DNA of 56,693 nt from Candidatus Rokuibacteriota bacterium. GTDB taxonomy: Bacteria > Methylomirabilota > Methylomirabilia > Rokubacteriales > CSP1-6. Every line of letters begins with the position of its first letter. Position 1 is the stretch's first letter. Below are positions 39,952 through 50,400 of the stretch, piece by piece. The position numbers and the translations under genes are program-made. The stretch is taken from the NCBI GenBank assembly GCA_003221515.1, contig QHSI01000021.1, positions 33,355-90,047 on the forward strand, written 5' to 3'. Below the pieces are notes generated by a model. It was not told the DNA's origin. It saw nothing but the letters and a program-made list of their open reading frames with translations, and ran no database searches.

Positions 39952-40944
39952 TCAGCTCACACTGCCGCCGCCACGCTCGAGAACGCGCGCCGCGTCTCTG
40001 GCGAAGTACGTGATCACGACGTCCGCGCCGGCGCGCCGGATCGACGTGAGCGCTTCCATCATCGCGCGCTCCTCGTCGAGCCAGCCCAGGCGGCCGGCCG
40101 CGCGGATCATCGCGTATTCACCCGAGACCGAGTAGGCGGCCAGCGGAACGCCGAACTCCGCTTTGGCCCGCGAGATGATGTCGAGGTACGGCAGCGCGGG
40201 CTTGACCATGACGATGTCGGCGCCCTCGTCGAGATCGAGCGCGATCTCGCGCATGGCCTCGTTGCCGTTGGCCGGGTCCATCTGGTACGAGCGCCGATCG
40301 CCGAACTGCGGCGTCGACTCGGCGGCGTCGCGGAAGGGACCGTAGAAGGTCGACGCGTACTTCGCCGAGTAGGCCATGATCGGCGTGTCGGTGAAGGTCG
40401 CATCGTCGAGCGCGTCGCGGATCGAGCCGATCCGGCCGTCCATCATGTCGGAGGGCGCGACCATGTCGGCGCCCGCCTCGGCGTGCGAGATCGCGACCCG
40501 CGAGAGCAGCTCGAGCGTCGCGTCGTTGCGGACGGTGCCGCCCTCGACGATCCCGCAGTGGCCGTGACTCGTGTACTGGCACAGGCACACGTCGGTGATG
40601 ACGAGCAGGTCCGGGACCACGTCCTTCACCGCCCGCACCGCCTGCTGCACGATGCCGTCCTCGGCGTACGCTTCGGAGCCGCGCGGGTCCTTGTCGGATG
40701 GGAGGCCGAACAGGAGCACGGCCGGGATGCCCATGCTCGCGATGTCCTTCGTGTCCTTCACCATCTCGTCGATCGAGAGATGGAACTGCCCGGGCATCGA
40801 CGCGATCGGCTCGCGGACGCCGCGGCCGTGCACCGCGAAGAGCGGATGCACGAGGTCGTCGACGGCCAGCGCCGTCTCGCGAACGAGCTTACGGAGCAGC
40901 GGCTTCTCGCGCAACCGCCGGGGGCGGAACAACGGATGTGCCAT
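39952..40944 (-). CDS. hemB: Porphobilinogen synthase
   Basis: Condenses two 5-aminolevulinate molecules to porphobilinogen. It is 330 residues. The catalytic lysines are in [18 protein letters not shown] and [13 protein letters not shown] cysteine-rich metal site [14 protein letters not shown] shows the zinc-dependent form. The ATG at 40944 shares one base with the hemD stop (TGATG). The longer upstream frame (to 41625) is an out-of-phase reading of hemD. Confidence 0.97.
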   Translation of the reverse strand: MAHPLFRPRRLREKPLLRKLVRETALAVDDLVHPLFAVHGRGVREPIASMPGQFHLSIDEMVKDTKDIASMGIPAVLLFGLPSDKDPRGSEAYAEDGIVQQAVRAVKDVVPDLLVITDVCLCQYTSHGHCGIVEGGTVRNDATLELLSRVAISHAEAGADMVAPSDMMDGRIGSIRDALDDATFTDTPIMAYSAKYASTFYGPFRDAAESTPQFGDRRSYQMDPANGNEAMREIALDLDEGADIVMVKPALPYLDIISRAKAEFGVPLAAYSVSGEYAMIRAAGRLGWLDEERAMMEALTSIRRAGADVVITYFARDAARVLERGGGSVS

Positions 40945-41789
40945 CACACGCTCCTTCTGGATCGGGGACCGGCGTTTCGCCGGGTGCGGGAGAAGTAGTC
41001 CGCCAGCGCTCTCGCCAGGGCCGGAATCGTGTACTCGGTCGGCATCACGTCGGTGGCCAGGCCGTACTCGGCGGCGGTCGCCGCGGTGATCGGGCCGATC
41101 GACGCGACCGCCGTCTTCCCTCGCCACGCGCTCCGCTCGTCCTCGCTGAACTGCTCGGCGAAGTTGCGCGCGGTGGACGAGCTCGTGAACGTGACGGCGT
41201 CGACGTTGCCCGACGCCAGCGCCTCGCGCAGACGGACGACGCCGTCTTCCACCCGGCGCGTCTGATACGCGGGCACCTCGGTGACGGAGACGCCCAGGCG
41301 CCGGAGCTCCACGACCAGGATGTCGCGGGTGTCCTTCGCCCTCGGCAGCAGCACGCGATCGGCGGGCCCGAGGACCGCCCGTAGTCGCTCCACCAGCCCC
41401 TCGGCCCGGTATTCGGCCGGGACCGCCTCGACCCGGACGCCGTGCTCGGCGAGCGCGTCGGCGGTGGCCGGCCCGATCGCCGCCACCCGCTTGCGCGCGA
41501 TCGCCGCCCACGGGATCCCCCGCGCGACCAGACGCCGGTCCACCATGGCGACGCCGTTCACGCTCGTGAAGATCAGCCAGGTGAACGAGTCGAGCGCCGC
41601 GAGCGCGGTGTCGAGCGGCTCCCACGAGGCCGGGGGCTCGATCACGATCGTTGGCGCTTGTAATACGCGCGCGCCGGCCGCTTCCAGGAGCTGAACGAAC
41701 CGCTGCGCCTGGGCGCGGGCGCGCGTGACCACGATGGTGCGGCCCTTCAGCGGCTGCGGCTCGGCGGTGGCGCGGCTCACGCGGGCCAT
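40944..41789 (-). CDS. hemD: Uroporphyrinogen-III synthase
   Basis: Closes and inverts ring D of hydroxymethylbilane. It is 281 residues with the two-lobed fold of the family. Sequence is poorly conserved generally, but [13 protein letters not shown] at the start, [34 protein letters not shown] and [12 protein letters not shown] are typical stretches. The place between hemC and hemB supports the call. It overlaps hemC by 13 bases. Confidence 0.93.
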   Translation of the reverse strand: MARVSRATAEPQPLKGRTIVVTRARAQAQRFVQLLEAAGARVLQAPTIVIEPPASWEPLDTALAALDSFTWLIFTSVNGVAMVDRRLVARGIPWAAIARKRVAAIGPATADALAEHGVRVEAVPAEYRAEGLVERLRAVLGPADRVLLPRAKDTRDILVVELRRLGVSVTEVPAYQTRRVEDGVVRLREALASGNVDAVTFTSSSTARNFAEQFSEDERSAWRGKTAVASIGPITAATAAEYGLATDVMPTEYTIPALARALADYFSRTRRNAGPRSRRSV

Positions 41790-42715
41790 GGGGCCTCCGG
41801 CCGCAGCGCGGTCACCGAGGCGGCGCCCTGCTCGAGCAGCGCCTCGGCGAGCCGGCGGCCCAATCCCTCCGGTGCCGCGGGGCTCGCGCTGGCGCTGCCG
41901 CGAAGGACCTTGCGTCCGTCCTCGCTCGCGACCAGCGCGGTCATTCGGAGCGTGCCGGCGGCGATCACGGCGTGCGCCGCCATCGGCGAGTTGCAGGAGG
42001 CGCCGAGGCGGCGGAGGTACGCCCGCTCGGCCAGCGCGCAGGCGCGCGTCGCCGCGTGGTCCAGCCGCTCCAGCAAGGCGCCGGCGCGGCGATCGTCGGC
42101 CCGCGCCTCGATGGCCAGGACGCCCTGCCCCACCGCGGGCACGAACACCTCCGGGTCCAGCGGCTGCGCGTGCGGGGCGGTCAACCCGAGGCGCGCCAGA
42201 CCGGCTGCGGCGAGCAGCACTCCGTCGAAGGCGCCGCGCTCGAGTCTGCGCAGCCGCGTATCGACGTTGCCGCGGATGGGCTCGACCACGAGGTCCGGCC
42301 GAAGCGCCAGCGCGAGGGCACGCCGGCGGGGGCTCGAGGTGCCCAGCACCGCGCCCGGGCGCAGGTCCTCGAAGCGCGTCCGTTCCCGCGCCACGAGAAC
42401 GTCGCGCGGGTCCGCGCGCTCGGGAAACGCCGCGAGCGCCAGACCGGCCGGAAGATTGGCGGGCAGGTCCTTGAGGCTGTGGACGGCGCAGTCGAGGGCA
42501 CCGGCCAGGAGCATCTGCTCGATCTCGCGGACGAAGAGCCCCTTGCCGCCCACGTCGGCCAGTCGCGCGTCCAGACGCCGGTCGCCCTCCGTCCGCACCG
42601 GCACGATCTCGACCTCCACGCCCTGCTCGCGCAGGGGGGTCGCGACCGCCTCGGCCTGGACCAGCGCCAGCGGGCTTCCCCGCGTGCCGATCTTGAAGGT
42701 CGCCGTCGCGGTCAT
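41777..42715 (-). CDS. hemC: Hydroxymethylbilane synthase
   Basis: Polymerises four porphobilinogens on a dipyrromethane cofactor. It is 312 residues. The cofactor cysteine is in [13 protein letters not shown]; the active-site stretch [12 protein letters not shown] and the arginine-rich [12 protein letters not shown] are intact. The ATG at 42715 overlaps the hemA stop (ATGA). The longer frame to 42757 adds no conserved sequence. Confidence 0.97.
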   Translation of the reverse strand: MTATATFKIGTRGSPLALVQAEAVATPLREQGVEVEIVPVRTEGDRRLDARLADVGGKGLFVREIEQMLLAGALDCAVHSLKDLPANLPAGLALAAFPERADPRDVLVARERTRFEDLRPGAVLGTSSPRRRALALALRPDLVVEPIRGNVDTRLRRLERGAFDGVLLAAAGLARLGLTAPHAQPLDPEVFVPAVGQGVLAIEARADDRRAGALLERLDHAATRACALAERAYLRRLGASCNSPMAAHAVIAAGTLRMTALVASEDGRKVLRGSASASPAAPEGLGRRLAEALLEQGAASVTALRPEAPWPA

Positions 42716-43980
42716 TTCCGTCCCAGCCCGAAGAGCTCGTGGACGAGCTCGAGCCACGAGCGGGACGACCCGGCGCGAGACGACTCGCGCAGCTTGGTGA
42801 TCGGCGCGTGCAGGATCTTGTTGACGATCGCCGTCGACATCGCCTCGATCGCCTCGCGCGTCTCCGGCGTCGCGGCGGGCAGCCGTCCCAGCGTGCGCTT
42901 GACCTCGCCCGAGCGGATCGCCTCGAGGCGCTCCCGGAGCGACACGATCGTGGGGATCACTTCGACGTCGCCGAGCCGGGCGAGGAACTTGGCCACCTCG
43001 CGGTCGACGATCGCCTCGGCCCGGTGGGCCTCGCGGCCACGCTCCCGGATGTTGGCGTCGACGACCTGCTTCAGGTCGTCGATGTCGTAGCAGTACACGT
43101 CGTCCAGCGTGTCGACCGAGTCCTCCACGTCGCGCGGGACCGCGATGTCGATGAAGAACAGCGGCCGTCCGCGGCGCGCGTGGATGATCCGCTGGACCGC
43201 CTCGCGCTTGATCACCGGCTCCGGCGCGCCGGTGGACGTGATCACGATGTCGACGGCGGCCAGCGCGGTCGCCAGCTCGTCGAAGGGCACGGCGGTGCCG
43301 GCCAGCGCGCGGGCCATCTCTTGCGCCCGGGCCCCGGTCCGGTTGGTGACGTAGATCGGGAACGCGCCGTGCTCGACGAGGTGTCGGGCCGCGAGCTCGC
43401 TCATCTTGCCTGCGCCGACGAGGAGGACCGCCTTACCGTCGAGCCCCTCGAAGATCTTCTTCGCCAGCTCGACCGCGGCGAACGAGACGGAGACGGCGTG
43501 CCGCGCGATCTCCGTCTCCGAGCGGACCCGCTTGGCGACGGCGAAGGCCTGCGTGAACAGCGTGTGGAGCGCCGGACCGACCGTCTCGCACGACTGAGCG
43601 AGCGCGAACGCGTCCTTCACCTGGCCGAGGATCTGGGGCTCGCCGATCATCATCGAGTCGAGGCTCGACGCCACCCGGAAGGCGTGGCGCACCGCCTCGG
43701 CGTCGGCGTGCGTGTAGAGGAGCGCCTCGACCGGCGCCGTCTCGATCCCGCGGTGACGGCACAGCCGGCGGAACAGCGCCCCGCGCGCCTCGCCCGGCAC
43801 GTCGGCGACGGCGTACACCTCGACCCGGTTGCACGTCGACAAGACCAGGACCTCGCGCACCGCGCCCGACGCGGCGGCGTCGCGGAGCAGCTCGCGCAGC
43901 TTGTCCTCGTCGACGGCGAGCTGCTCCCGCAGCTCAACCGGCGCGTTCCGGTGCGAGAGGCCGGCCACGAAGAGCGGCAT
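42712..43980 (-). CDS. hemA: Glutamyl-tRNA reductase
   Basis: First committed step of C5-pathway tetrapyrrole synthesis: reduces glutamyl-tRNA to glutamate-1-semialdehyde. It is 422 residues. The catalytic cysteine is Cys50 in LSTCNRVEVYA; MIGEPQILGQVKDAF and the NADPH-binding VLLVGAGKMSELAARHL follow; the C-terminal dimerisation helices lie after about residue 310. It abuts the hemX stop. HemL is encoded about 5 kb downstream in the same direction. Confidence 0.97.
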   Translation of the reverse strand: MPLFVAGLSHRNAPVELREQLAVDEDKLRELLRDAAASGAVREVLVLSTCNRVEVYAVADVPGEARGALFRRLCRHRGIETAPVEALLYTHADAEAVRHAFRVASSLDSMMIGEPQILGQVKDAFALAQSCETVGPALHTLFTQAFAVAKRVRSETEIARHAVSVSFAAVELAKKIFEGLDGKAVLLVGAGKMSELAARHLVEHGAFPIYVTNRTGARAQEMARALAGTAVPFDELATALAAVDIVITSTGAPEPVIKREAVQRIIHARRGRPLFFIDIAVPRDVEDSVDTLDDVYCYDIDDLKQVVDANIRERGREAHRAEAIVDREVAKFLARLGDVEVIPTIVSLRERLEAIRSGEVKRTLGRLPAATPETREAIEAMSTAIVNKILHAPITKLRESSRAGSSRSWLELVHELFGLGRK

Positions 43981-44778
43981 CTAGCCGTGCCTCCCCGGCA
44001 GGAACAGCCCGGCGCCCAGCGTGAGCGCCAGGACGGCGAAGCCGAGGATCGCGAAGTACGCCGTGCGGCGGCCGTGCCACCCCGCGGTCGCGCGTCCAGC
44101 CAGCGCCAGGGCGTACACGGCCCACGCGACGAGGGACAGGAGCGCCAGCGGGTCGAACGCGAACACGCTGCCCCACGCCGCACCCGCCCAGAGCGCACCG
44201 AGGATCAGGCCGATCGTCAGGAACGGGAAGCCGAGCGCGAGGGTACGGTACGTGAGCCGGTCGAGCGTCTCGAGCGCGGGCAGCCGGTAGTAGAGCGCGC
44301 CCGGCCGCTTGGTCTTGAGCTGTCGCTCTTGCAGGAGGTACATCAGCGCGCCCGCGAAGTTCAGAACGAACGCGGCGATCCCGACCAGCGCCAGGAGGAT
44401 GTGCACCCAGACCCACGCGCCGCGCAGCGTGGAGCCGATCAGCGGGCGCATCGGCATCGACTGAAGGCTGAACGCGAGCGCGACCGGCAGGACGAACGCG
44501 CCGAGGACCGGGAGGCCGTAGCGACGCTCGAGCCACATCTCGACGAGAACCACCACCCACACGGCGACCAGGAGCGCCTCCGGCAGGCTCCCGAGCGGCG
44601 GTCGTCCCAGGTCCAGCGCCAGGGTCAGGAGCGCGACGGTATGAAGGATCCAGCTCGCCAGCGTCGCGAGCGAGGCAAGGCGATGGATCAGCTCGTCCCG
44701 CTGGACCAGGAACGCCAGGGCGAGCCCCGTGGCGATGACGTATCCGACGATCGCGAGGGTCAGCAGAGTTTGGTGCAT
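43981..44778 (-). CDS. HemX/CcsA-like membrane protein
   Basis: Membrane protein of 265 residues with about eight hydrophobic segments, related to the cytochrome c assembly (CcsA/CcmC) family and often called HemX next to hemA. The tryptophan-rich haem-handling motif of CcsA is only partly recognisable here (WGSVFAFDPLALLSL); conserved His residues are present (HTVALLTL, WVHILLAL). In Bacillus HemX lowers HemA levels; in other bacteria such proteins serve cytochrome c biogenesis, which the c-type ActA and ActE here would need. It is first of the hem genes. Confidence 0.85.
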   Translation of the reverse strand: MHQTLLTLAIVGYVIATGLALAFLVQRDELIHRLASLATLASWILHTVALLTLALDLGRPPLGSLPEALLVAVWVVVLVEMWLERRYGLPVLGAFVLPVALAFSLQSMPMRPLIGSTLRGAWVWVHILLALVGIAAFVLNFAGALMYLLQERQLKTKRPGALYYRLPALETLDRLTYRTLALGFPFLTIGLILGALWAGAAWGSVFAFDPLALLSLVAWAVYALALAGRATAGWHGRRTAYFAILGFAVLALTLGAGLFLPGRHG

Positions 44779-44804
44779 GGCTCTAAAAGATCAAGCGTAG
44801 CGAG

Positions 44805-44810
44805 AGTTTA
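44805..44810 (-). promoter_or_regulatory. -10-like box before the haem operon
   Basis: Minus-strand TGGTAAACT (TGn plus TAAACT) starts a few bases after the fdhE stop and about 26 bases before the hemX ATG. No clear -35 is seen. Confidence 0.35.
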
Positions 44811-44828
44811 CCACATTCCCGATGCGGA

Positions 44829-45731
44829 TTATCCCCGACACAGCGCCGAGAGCGGAGCCGGAGCTGGCCTCCCATACCCGGCACGCTCGCCGACCAGATC
44901 GAGGTGGGGAGAACCCCAGTCCTCGATGAGCGCCGACTGGGCGTTCCAGCGTACCCGCCGATCGAGCTCCTTCACGTACATGTGGCAGTGCTTGCACGCG
45001 ATCAGGAGATACCCTTGATCGACGGTCTCCGGCTCGAGCCGCACCAGATCCTGAGAGCTCTCGGTGCCGCAGAACGGGCACTTCACGCGGGAGTAGATCC
45101 AGCCCCCACCGCACAGATGACACGCGAGACGCCTCCTGCCGTCCTCGAGCACGTCCGAGAAGCCGGCGGGACCACCGCAGAACGGGCACGCGGCGAGTCT
45201 CCACGCGTCCCCGCTCAAATGAGCGCGGACCGATGCGAAGTAGACGTCGAGAGCCGGCCTCAAGCTGCCGTAGGCGAGGAGCGCGACCAGCTCGGGCGCC
45301 AGGCCCGACGTTTCTTCGACGAGTCCGGACCCGATGCGTCCGGCAACGGGAAAGAACGCGTGAGGCCGGATCGCACCGCGATCCCACGCTTCGGCCAGTC
45401 GTTGCAGCTCGGGGGCTGCGCGCTGGCGCAGCTCGGCGATGCGCTCCATCAAGGCGCCCAACAGGTCCTCGATCTCGTCAGCGCCGATCGGGGCGGGCGC
45501 CTCCGCGAGCAGGGGCACTCCCCGTTCCCAACGCTCGCGGCACTCGGCCGCCGTCCACGAGAGCGGAGACAACCGCGTGGCCGACCAGCGTGCCCACAGA
45601 TCGAGGATGTCGCCGCAGACCGAGAGGGGCGCGTGGAACGACGGCCGCCGCTCGAGCAGATCCTCCCACTCCGCCTTGAGCTTGCCCAGCGTCACGTCAG
45701 TCGATTCTTCATCGGGATCCGAAGACACCAA
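44829..45731 (-). CDS. fdhE: Formate dehydrogenase accessory protein FdhE
   Basis: Cytoplasmic chaperone-like protein needed to make active exported formate dehydrogenase, thought to bind the catalytic subunit before Tat export. It is about 300 residues. The conserved C-terminal part has four CxxC pairs: CPFCGG, CHLCGG, CPFCGT and CKHC, expected to form two rubredoxin-like iron sites. The start is uncertain: TTG at 45731 or GTG at 45728, both inside or beside a strong hairpin. It is the last gene of the fdh operon. Confidence 0.92.
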   Translation of the reverse strand: MVSSDPDEESTDVTLGKLKAEWEDLLERRPSFHAPLSVCGDILDLWARWSATRLSPLSWTAAECRERWERGVPLLAEAPAPIGADEIEDLLGALMERIAELRQRAAPELQRLAEAWDRGAIRPHAFFPVAGRIGSGLVEETSGLAPELVALLAYGSLRPALDVYFASVRAHLSGDAWRLAACPFCGGPAGFSDVLEDGRRRLACHLCGGGWIYSRVKCPFCGTESSQDLVRLEPETVDQGYLLIACKHCHMYVKELDRRVRWNAQSALIEDWGSPHLDLVGERAGYGRPAPAPLSALCRG

Positions 45732-45749
45732 GGGGCCCTGGCGGGCCCC
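45732..45749 (-). promoter_or_regulatory. Hairpin between nrfD and fdhE
   Basis: A seven-base-pair GGGGCCC/GGGCCCC stem with loop TGGC, directly in front of the fdhE start codon. It may partly terminate transcription or hide the ribosome-binding site, keeping the accessory protein below the level of the enzyme. Confidence 0.45.
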
Positions 45750-45774
45750 CGGGAAACGGAAGGAGATGCCGGGC

Positions 45775-46650
45775 TCAGACCTGACCTGCGGCCATGATCA
45801 GGGTCTTCACGAGGAATCCACCAACCAGGACCAGCACGGACGTGACTGCGGTCAATCCCACGGACGGGCGCATCAGCCCTACCAGGCCCAGGAGAATCGG
45901 GAGAACGGAGCCGGCGACGATCGCGCCGCCCCAGAACAGCATGCTGTATGGACCGCTGGTGATCAGCGCGAGCGCGTTCAGGGCCGGCGCCGACCCCGAC
46001 GCGCGAACCGACCAGACGAACCCGATCATCGCGACCAACTGGATCACGACGGCCAGCACGGTGGTCGTGGCGAGCCTGGCGATACCGTCCCCGCTGCGCC
46101 GGCTGAGCGCTGCCAGCACGAGCGCCATGGCCGCGGCGCCCGACGAGGCGCCAACCGCGAGGAACAGGGCGCCTAGCGTGTGGGCGTTGATCCACAGCGG
46201 GCGCGCGGTAGCGCCGAGGAGAACGCCGGGGTACGCCGCGAGGAAGAAGCCGAGGAACCCGCCGACCACGCCGATCACGGTCTTCGGCCGAGACAGGTTC
46301 CGAGCTTTCCCGAGGTCCTCGAGCAACGTGAGGAGCGCGGCCAGGAACGCCGCCGCGGAGAAGCCGAGCAGCGCCCATGCCCCCATGCTCATCGGCGAGC
46401 GCGGGTTGAAGGTCATGACCATGTTCATGAATCGCACGGGTACGCCGAGATCCACGATGAGGATCACCGGACACGGCACGAGGGCGACGAGGGCCAGGTA
46501 GTACCCGACTCTTGAGACGTCGCGGTATCGAACGGAATCGACGATCAGCGCGGCGGTGGCGATGACGAACGCGCCGCCGGCGAGGCCCCCCAGGAAGAAG
46601 TACACGTCGATCAGGAAGGGCCAGTGCGCGGACTGGAGCAGGCCGCCCAT
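45775..46650 (-). CDS. nrfD: NrfD-type membrane anchor of formate dehydrogenase
   Basis: Polytopic membrane protein of the NrfD/PsrC family, 291 residues from ATG 46650, with eight hydrophobic segments. Early conserved stretch FFLGGLAGGAFVIATAAL, then MSMGAWALLGFS. It should anchor FdhA and FdhB and pass electrons to quinone. It replaces the cytochrome b subunit FdnI of enteric formate dehydrogenase-N, so it has no haem. The gene follows the Fe-S subunit stop by one base. Confidence 0.9.
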   Translation of the reverse strand: MGGLLQSAHWPFLIDVYFFLGGLAGGAFVIATAALIVDSVRYRDVSRVGYYLALVALVPCPVILIVDLGVPVRFMNMVMTFNPRSPMSMGAWALLGFSAAAFLAALLTLLEDLGKARNLSRPKTVIGVVGGFLGFFLAAYPGVLLGATARPLWINAHTLGALFLAVGASSGAAAMALVLAALSRRSGDGIARLATTTVLAVVIQLVAMIGFVWSVRASGSAPALNALALITSGPYSMLFWGGAIVAGSVLPILLGLVGLMRPSVGLTAVTSVLVLVGGFLVKTLIMAAGQV

Positions 46651-46651
46651 G

Positions 46652-47425
46652 TTAGGCCTCTCCGCCCGTGCCGCGCTGCCGGAACGCGACCAGCGCGCCG
46701 ATGCCGACCAGCAACGCGGAGCCAATCGACAGCAGCGAGTCCACGAAGATGTTCTTCTGCGGGAGCTTCGGGTTCTCCGGCAGCCCGTATGTCGACGGCT
46801 TGGACAGGAGCAGGAAGAAGGCGTTCAGGCCGCCCAGGAAGCCCGACGAGTCGGCGCCGTAGAGCTGAGCGTCCTTGAAGCCCATCGCCTTGAGCGTCTC
46901 GACCCGCTTCTGCGCTCGGCCCACGAGCTCGTCGCGGAAGCCGAACTGGATGGACTCGGTCGGGCACGCCTTGGCGCACGCCGGGCCGAGCCCGTTGTGG
47001 ATGCGGTCGTTGCAGAACGTGCACTTCTTGGCCGTGCCGGTGTTCTCGTTGAAGCTCACCACGCCGAACGGACACGCCGAGACGCAGTAGCGGCACCCGT
47101 TGCAGACGTCCTGGTTGATGTTGACCGTACCGAACTGCGTCCGGTAGATCGCGCCGGTCGGGCACGCGTTCAGGCAGCCGGCGTCCGCGCAGTGCTTGCA
47201 CACGTCCGACATGAGCAGCCACGCGAGGTCGCCGCTGGGCTTGGGCTCCTCGATGAAACGCACCAGCCGGAAGGTCTTGTCGGTGAAGTGGGTGTGATTC
47301 TGGTAGGTGCCGGTCCACTCCGGCAGCTCGAGGCCGAGCTCGTTCCACTGCTTGCAGGCGACCTGACACGCCCGGCAGCCGATGCACAGCGAGGTGTCGG
47401 TGAACATGGCCAGCGTGCGCGCCAT
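46652..47425 (-). CDS. fdhB: Formate dehydrogenase Fe-S subunit
   Basis: Ferredoxin-type electron-transfer subunit, 257 residues, of the FdnH/FdoH kind. Four 4Fe-4S sites are visible: CIGCRACQVAC, CKHCADAGCLNACP, CNGCRYCVSACP and CTFC with CAKACP. A C-terminal hydrophobic helix (SLLSIGSALLVGIGALVAF) anchors it to the membrane. There is no export signal of its own, so it is probably carried through Tat by FdhA. It starts two bases after the fdhA stop. Confidence 0.95.
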   Translation of the reverse strand: MARTLAMFTDTSLCIGCRACQVACKQWNELGLELPEWTGTYQNHTHFTDKTFRLVRFIEEPKPSGDLAWLLMSDVCKHCADAGCLNACPTGAIYRTQFGTVNINQDVCNGCRYCVSACPFGVVSFNENTGTAKKCTFCNDRIHNGLGPACAKACPTESIQFGFRDELVGRAQKRVETLKAMGFKDAQLYGADSSGFLGGLNAFFLLLSKPSTYGLPENPKLPQKNIFVDSLLSIGSALLVGIGALVAFRQRGTGGEA

Positions 47426-47427
47426 GG

Positions 47428-50400
47428 CTACACCACCCCCTTCTTCACGTTGCAGACGAAGGCTTTCGTCTCCTGGATGTAGACGTTGGGGTCTCCGACC
47501 GTCGCGGAAAGGTCGTTGGTGATGTCGCCCTTGCTACCGGGCAACTGTTCGATGCCGTTGTAGCCCCAGTGCCAGGGCACGCCGATCTGGTGCACCGTCT
47601 TGCCGTCGATGATGAACGGCTTGAACCGGTTCGTCACCATCGCCCTCACGTGGATCTTGCCCCGCGGCGTCATCACCGTGACCATGTCGCCGTTGGTGAG
47701 GCCCAGCTCCTTGGCCAGCTCGTGGCTGATCTCGGTGAAGTGCGAGTAGTGGAGCTCCGCCAGCATCGGCAGGTAGCGGGACATGACGCCCGAGAGGTGG
47801 TGCTCGGTCAGCCGGTACGTCGTGATCACGTACGGATAGTCGGTCGATCCGACGCCCGCCAGCTCGTTCTTCTGGTCGGGCACCTTCCAGATCTTCGCCA
47901 CCGGGTTGTTCTGCTGCTTCGACAACAGATTTTTGACCGGCGACTCGATCGGCTCGTAGTGCTCGGGGAACGGGCCGTCGTTCAGCGGACCGAAGAAGCC
48001 GCCGACCAGGTCGGTGCGCATGATGAACGGCTTGTCGCCGTTCTTGGCGTCGGGCGCCAGGAAGGGGTTGAAGTCGGGAACGTCCAGGCCCACCCACTTG
48101 CCCTTCTTGTCGGGCGCGTTGCCGGGGGCCTCCGCGTCCCACCAGATGAGCTTCTTCTTCTCGCTCCACGGCTTGCCGGCGAGGTCGGCCGCCGCGCGGT
48201 TGTAGAGGATGCGCCGATTCGCCGGCCACGCGAACCCCCAGCCGTGACCGAGGTAGTCCTTCTCGTCGGCCGGCTTGCGCGCGTTCGCCTTGTTGATGAG
48301 CTTGCCGTCCGCGTCCTCGACGGTGACGCCGGTGTAGATCCAGCAGCCGCCGGCCGTCTTGCCGTCGTCGGTCATGTGGGCGAAGCTGCTGAGCGCCTGG
48401 CCCTTCTTGTAGACGGGCTTGCCGTCCTTGTCGACGATCTCCTCGGTCGCGTAGCCGTTGACCTCCTTGAGGACCTCGACCATCTCCGGCTCGTTGGGGT
48501 TGCTGCCGTACTTGAAGCTCGCCGCCAGGAACCCGCGATCGCGCTCCTTCTTGGAGCCGGCGTAGAGCTTCTGGAGCCGCTGGGCCAGCGTGCACACGAA
48601 CTCGGCGTCCGAGGTGACGTCGCCGGGCGGGTTCACCGCCTTCTCGTGCCACTGGATGAGCCGCATCGTGTTCGTCAGCGACCCGTCCTTCTCGGCCGCC
48701 GGCGCCGCCGGCATGAAGAAGACCTCGGTCTTGACGGTCTTGGGATCGGTGCCCGGCGCCTTCCACACCTCGGCCGTCTCGGTCAGGAAGATGTCCTTCA
48801 CCACGAGCCAGTCGAGGCGCTGCATGGCGCTGCGGGCCAGCTTGGCGTTGGGGCCGCCGACCGCGGGGTTCTGGCCGAGGGCGAGGAACCCCTTGATCAC
48901 GCCGTTGTACATGTCCACGAAGATGTGCTGGTGGCTGTACGCGTCGGCCGACGCGCGCTTGGGCAGCCACTGGTAGCCGAACTCGTTGTCCTTCGTCGCC
49001 GCGTCGCCGTAGAACGCCTTGAGCAGGCTCACGAAGAACTTGGGCTTGTTGACCCAGAAGCCGCCCTTCGGCGTCTCCTTCTCCAAGTAAGCCGTGAGGT
49101 CCGGATGGGCGTCGCGTAGCGGCTGGGCCATGTACCCGGGCAGCTCGTGGTAGAGCAATTCCAGATCCGTGGCGCCCTGGACGTTGGCGTGCCCGCGGAG
49201 CGCGGTGACGCCGCCGCCCGGCCGTCCGATGTTCCCGAGCAGGAGCTGCAGCATGCACAGGGCGCGGATGTTCTCGACGCCGTTGGTGTGCTGCGTCAGG
49301 TTCAGCGCGTAGGTGATGGTGCCGGTCTTCTCGGGCCCAGAATTGGAGCAGAAGAGCTTGGCCACCTCCTCGAACTTCGCCTGCGGAATACCGCACACGC
49401 GCTCCACCATCTGCGGCGTGTAGCGACTGTAGTGGCGCCGCATGAGCTGGAAGACCGAGTTGGGATCCTTGAGCGTCAGGTCGCGCTTGGGATTTCCCTC
49501 GCCGTCGAGCTGATACTTCCAGGAGGTCCGGTCGTACGTCCCCTTCGCCGCGTCGAACCCCGTGAAGAGGCCGTTGCCGTCCGTCGCGGTCTTGAACGCG
49601 GGGTCAATCAGGTACGGCGCGTTCGTATAGTGGACGACGTAGTCCTTGAAATAGAGGTTGTTCTGGATGGCGTAGTTGATGAGGCCACCGAAGAACGCGA
49701 TGTTCGTGCCCGACCTGATCGGGACGTGGATGTCGGCCGCGGCGCTCGTGCGCGTGAACCGCGGGTCCACGTGGATGAACTTCGCGCCGCGCTCCTTGGC
49801 CTTCATCACCCACTGGAAGCCCACCGGGTGGTTCTCGGCCATGTTGGAGGTGGCCATGATGACATCCGAGTTCTGGATGTCGATCAGGTTCGTCGTCATC
49901 GCCCCGCGACCGAACGTGGTCCCCAAAGCTGGGACCGTGGCGGAGTGTCAGACTCGGGCCTGGTGTTCGTGGTAGACGATGCCGAAGGTGCGGTTGAGCT
50001 TCGACAGGAGGTAGCACTCCTCGTTGTCGGCGCACGCCGACCCGAGCGAGGCGATCGCGTCCAGCCGATTCACCGTCACCGCCAGGCCGTCCTTGTTCTT
50101 CTCCTTCTCGATGAAGTGCTTTTCGCGCGCGTCGTAGTAGCGCCGGGCGATCTGGTCGTACATCCAGTCGAGCGGCTTCTCCTCCCACGTGTCCGACCCG
50201 GGCGCGCGGTAGAGCGCCTTCGTGGGCCGCAGCGGGTTGTTGGAGAGCTGGATGGTCGCCGCGCCCTTGGGACAGAGCCGGCCCAGGGTGTGCGGAGTGT
50301 CGGGATCGCCCTCGATGTCGATGATCTTGCCGTCCTTGGCGTAGATCAGCTGGCCACAGCCCACCGCGCAGTACGGACACACACTACGGACGGCCTTCGC

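Noticed and set aside
44820-45387. Alternative minus-strand frame of 198 codons overlapping fdhE
   Set aside because: Out-of-phase shadow; fdhE has all four expected CxxC pairs in its own frame.
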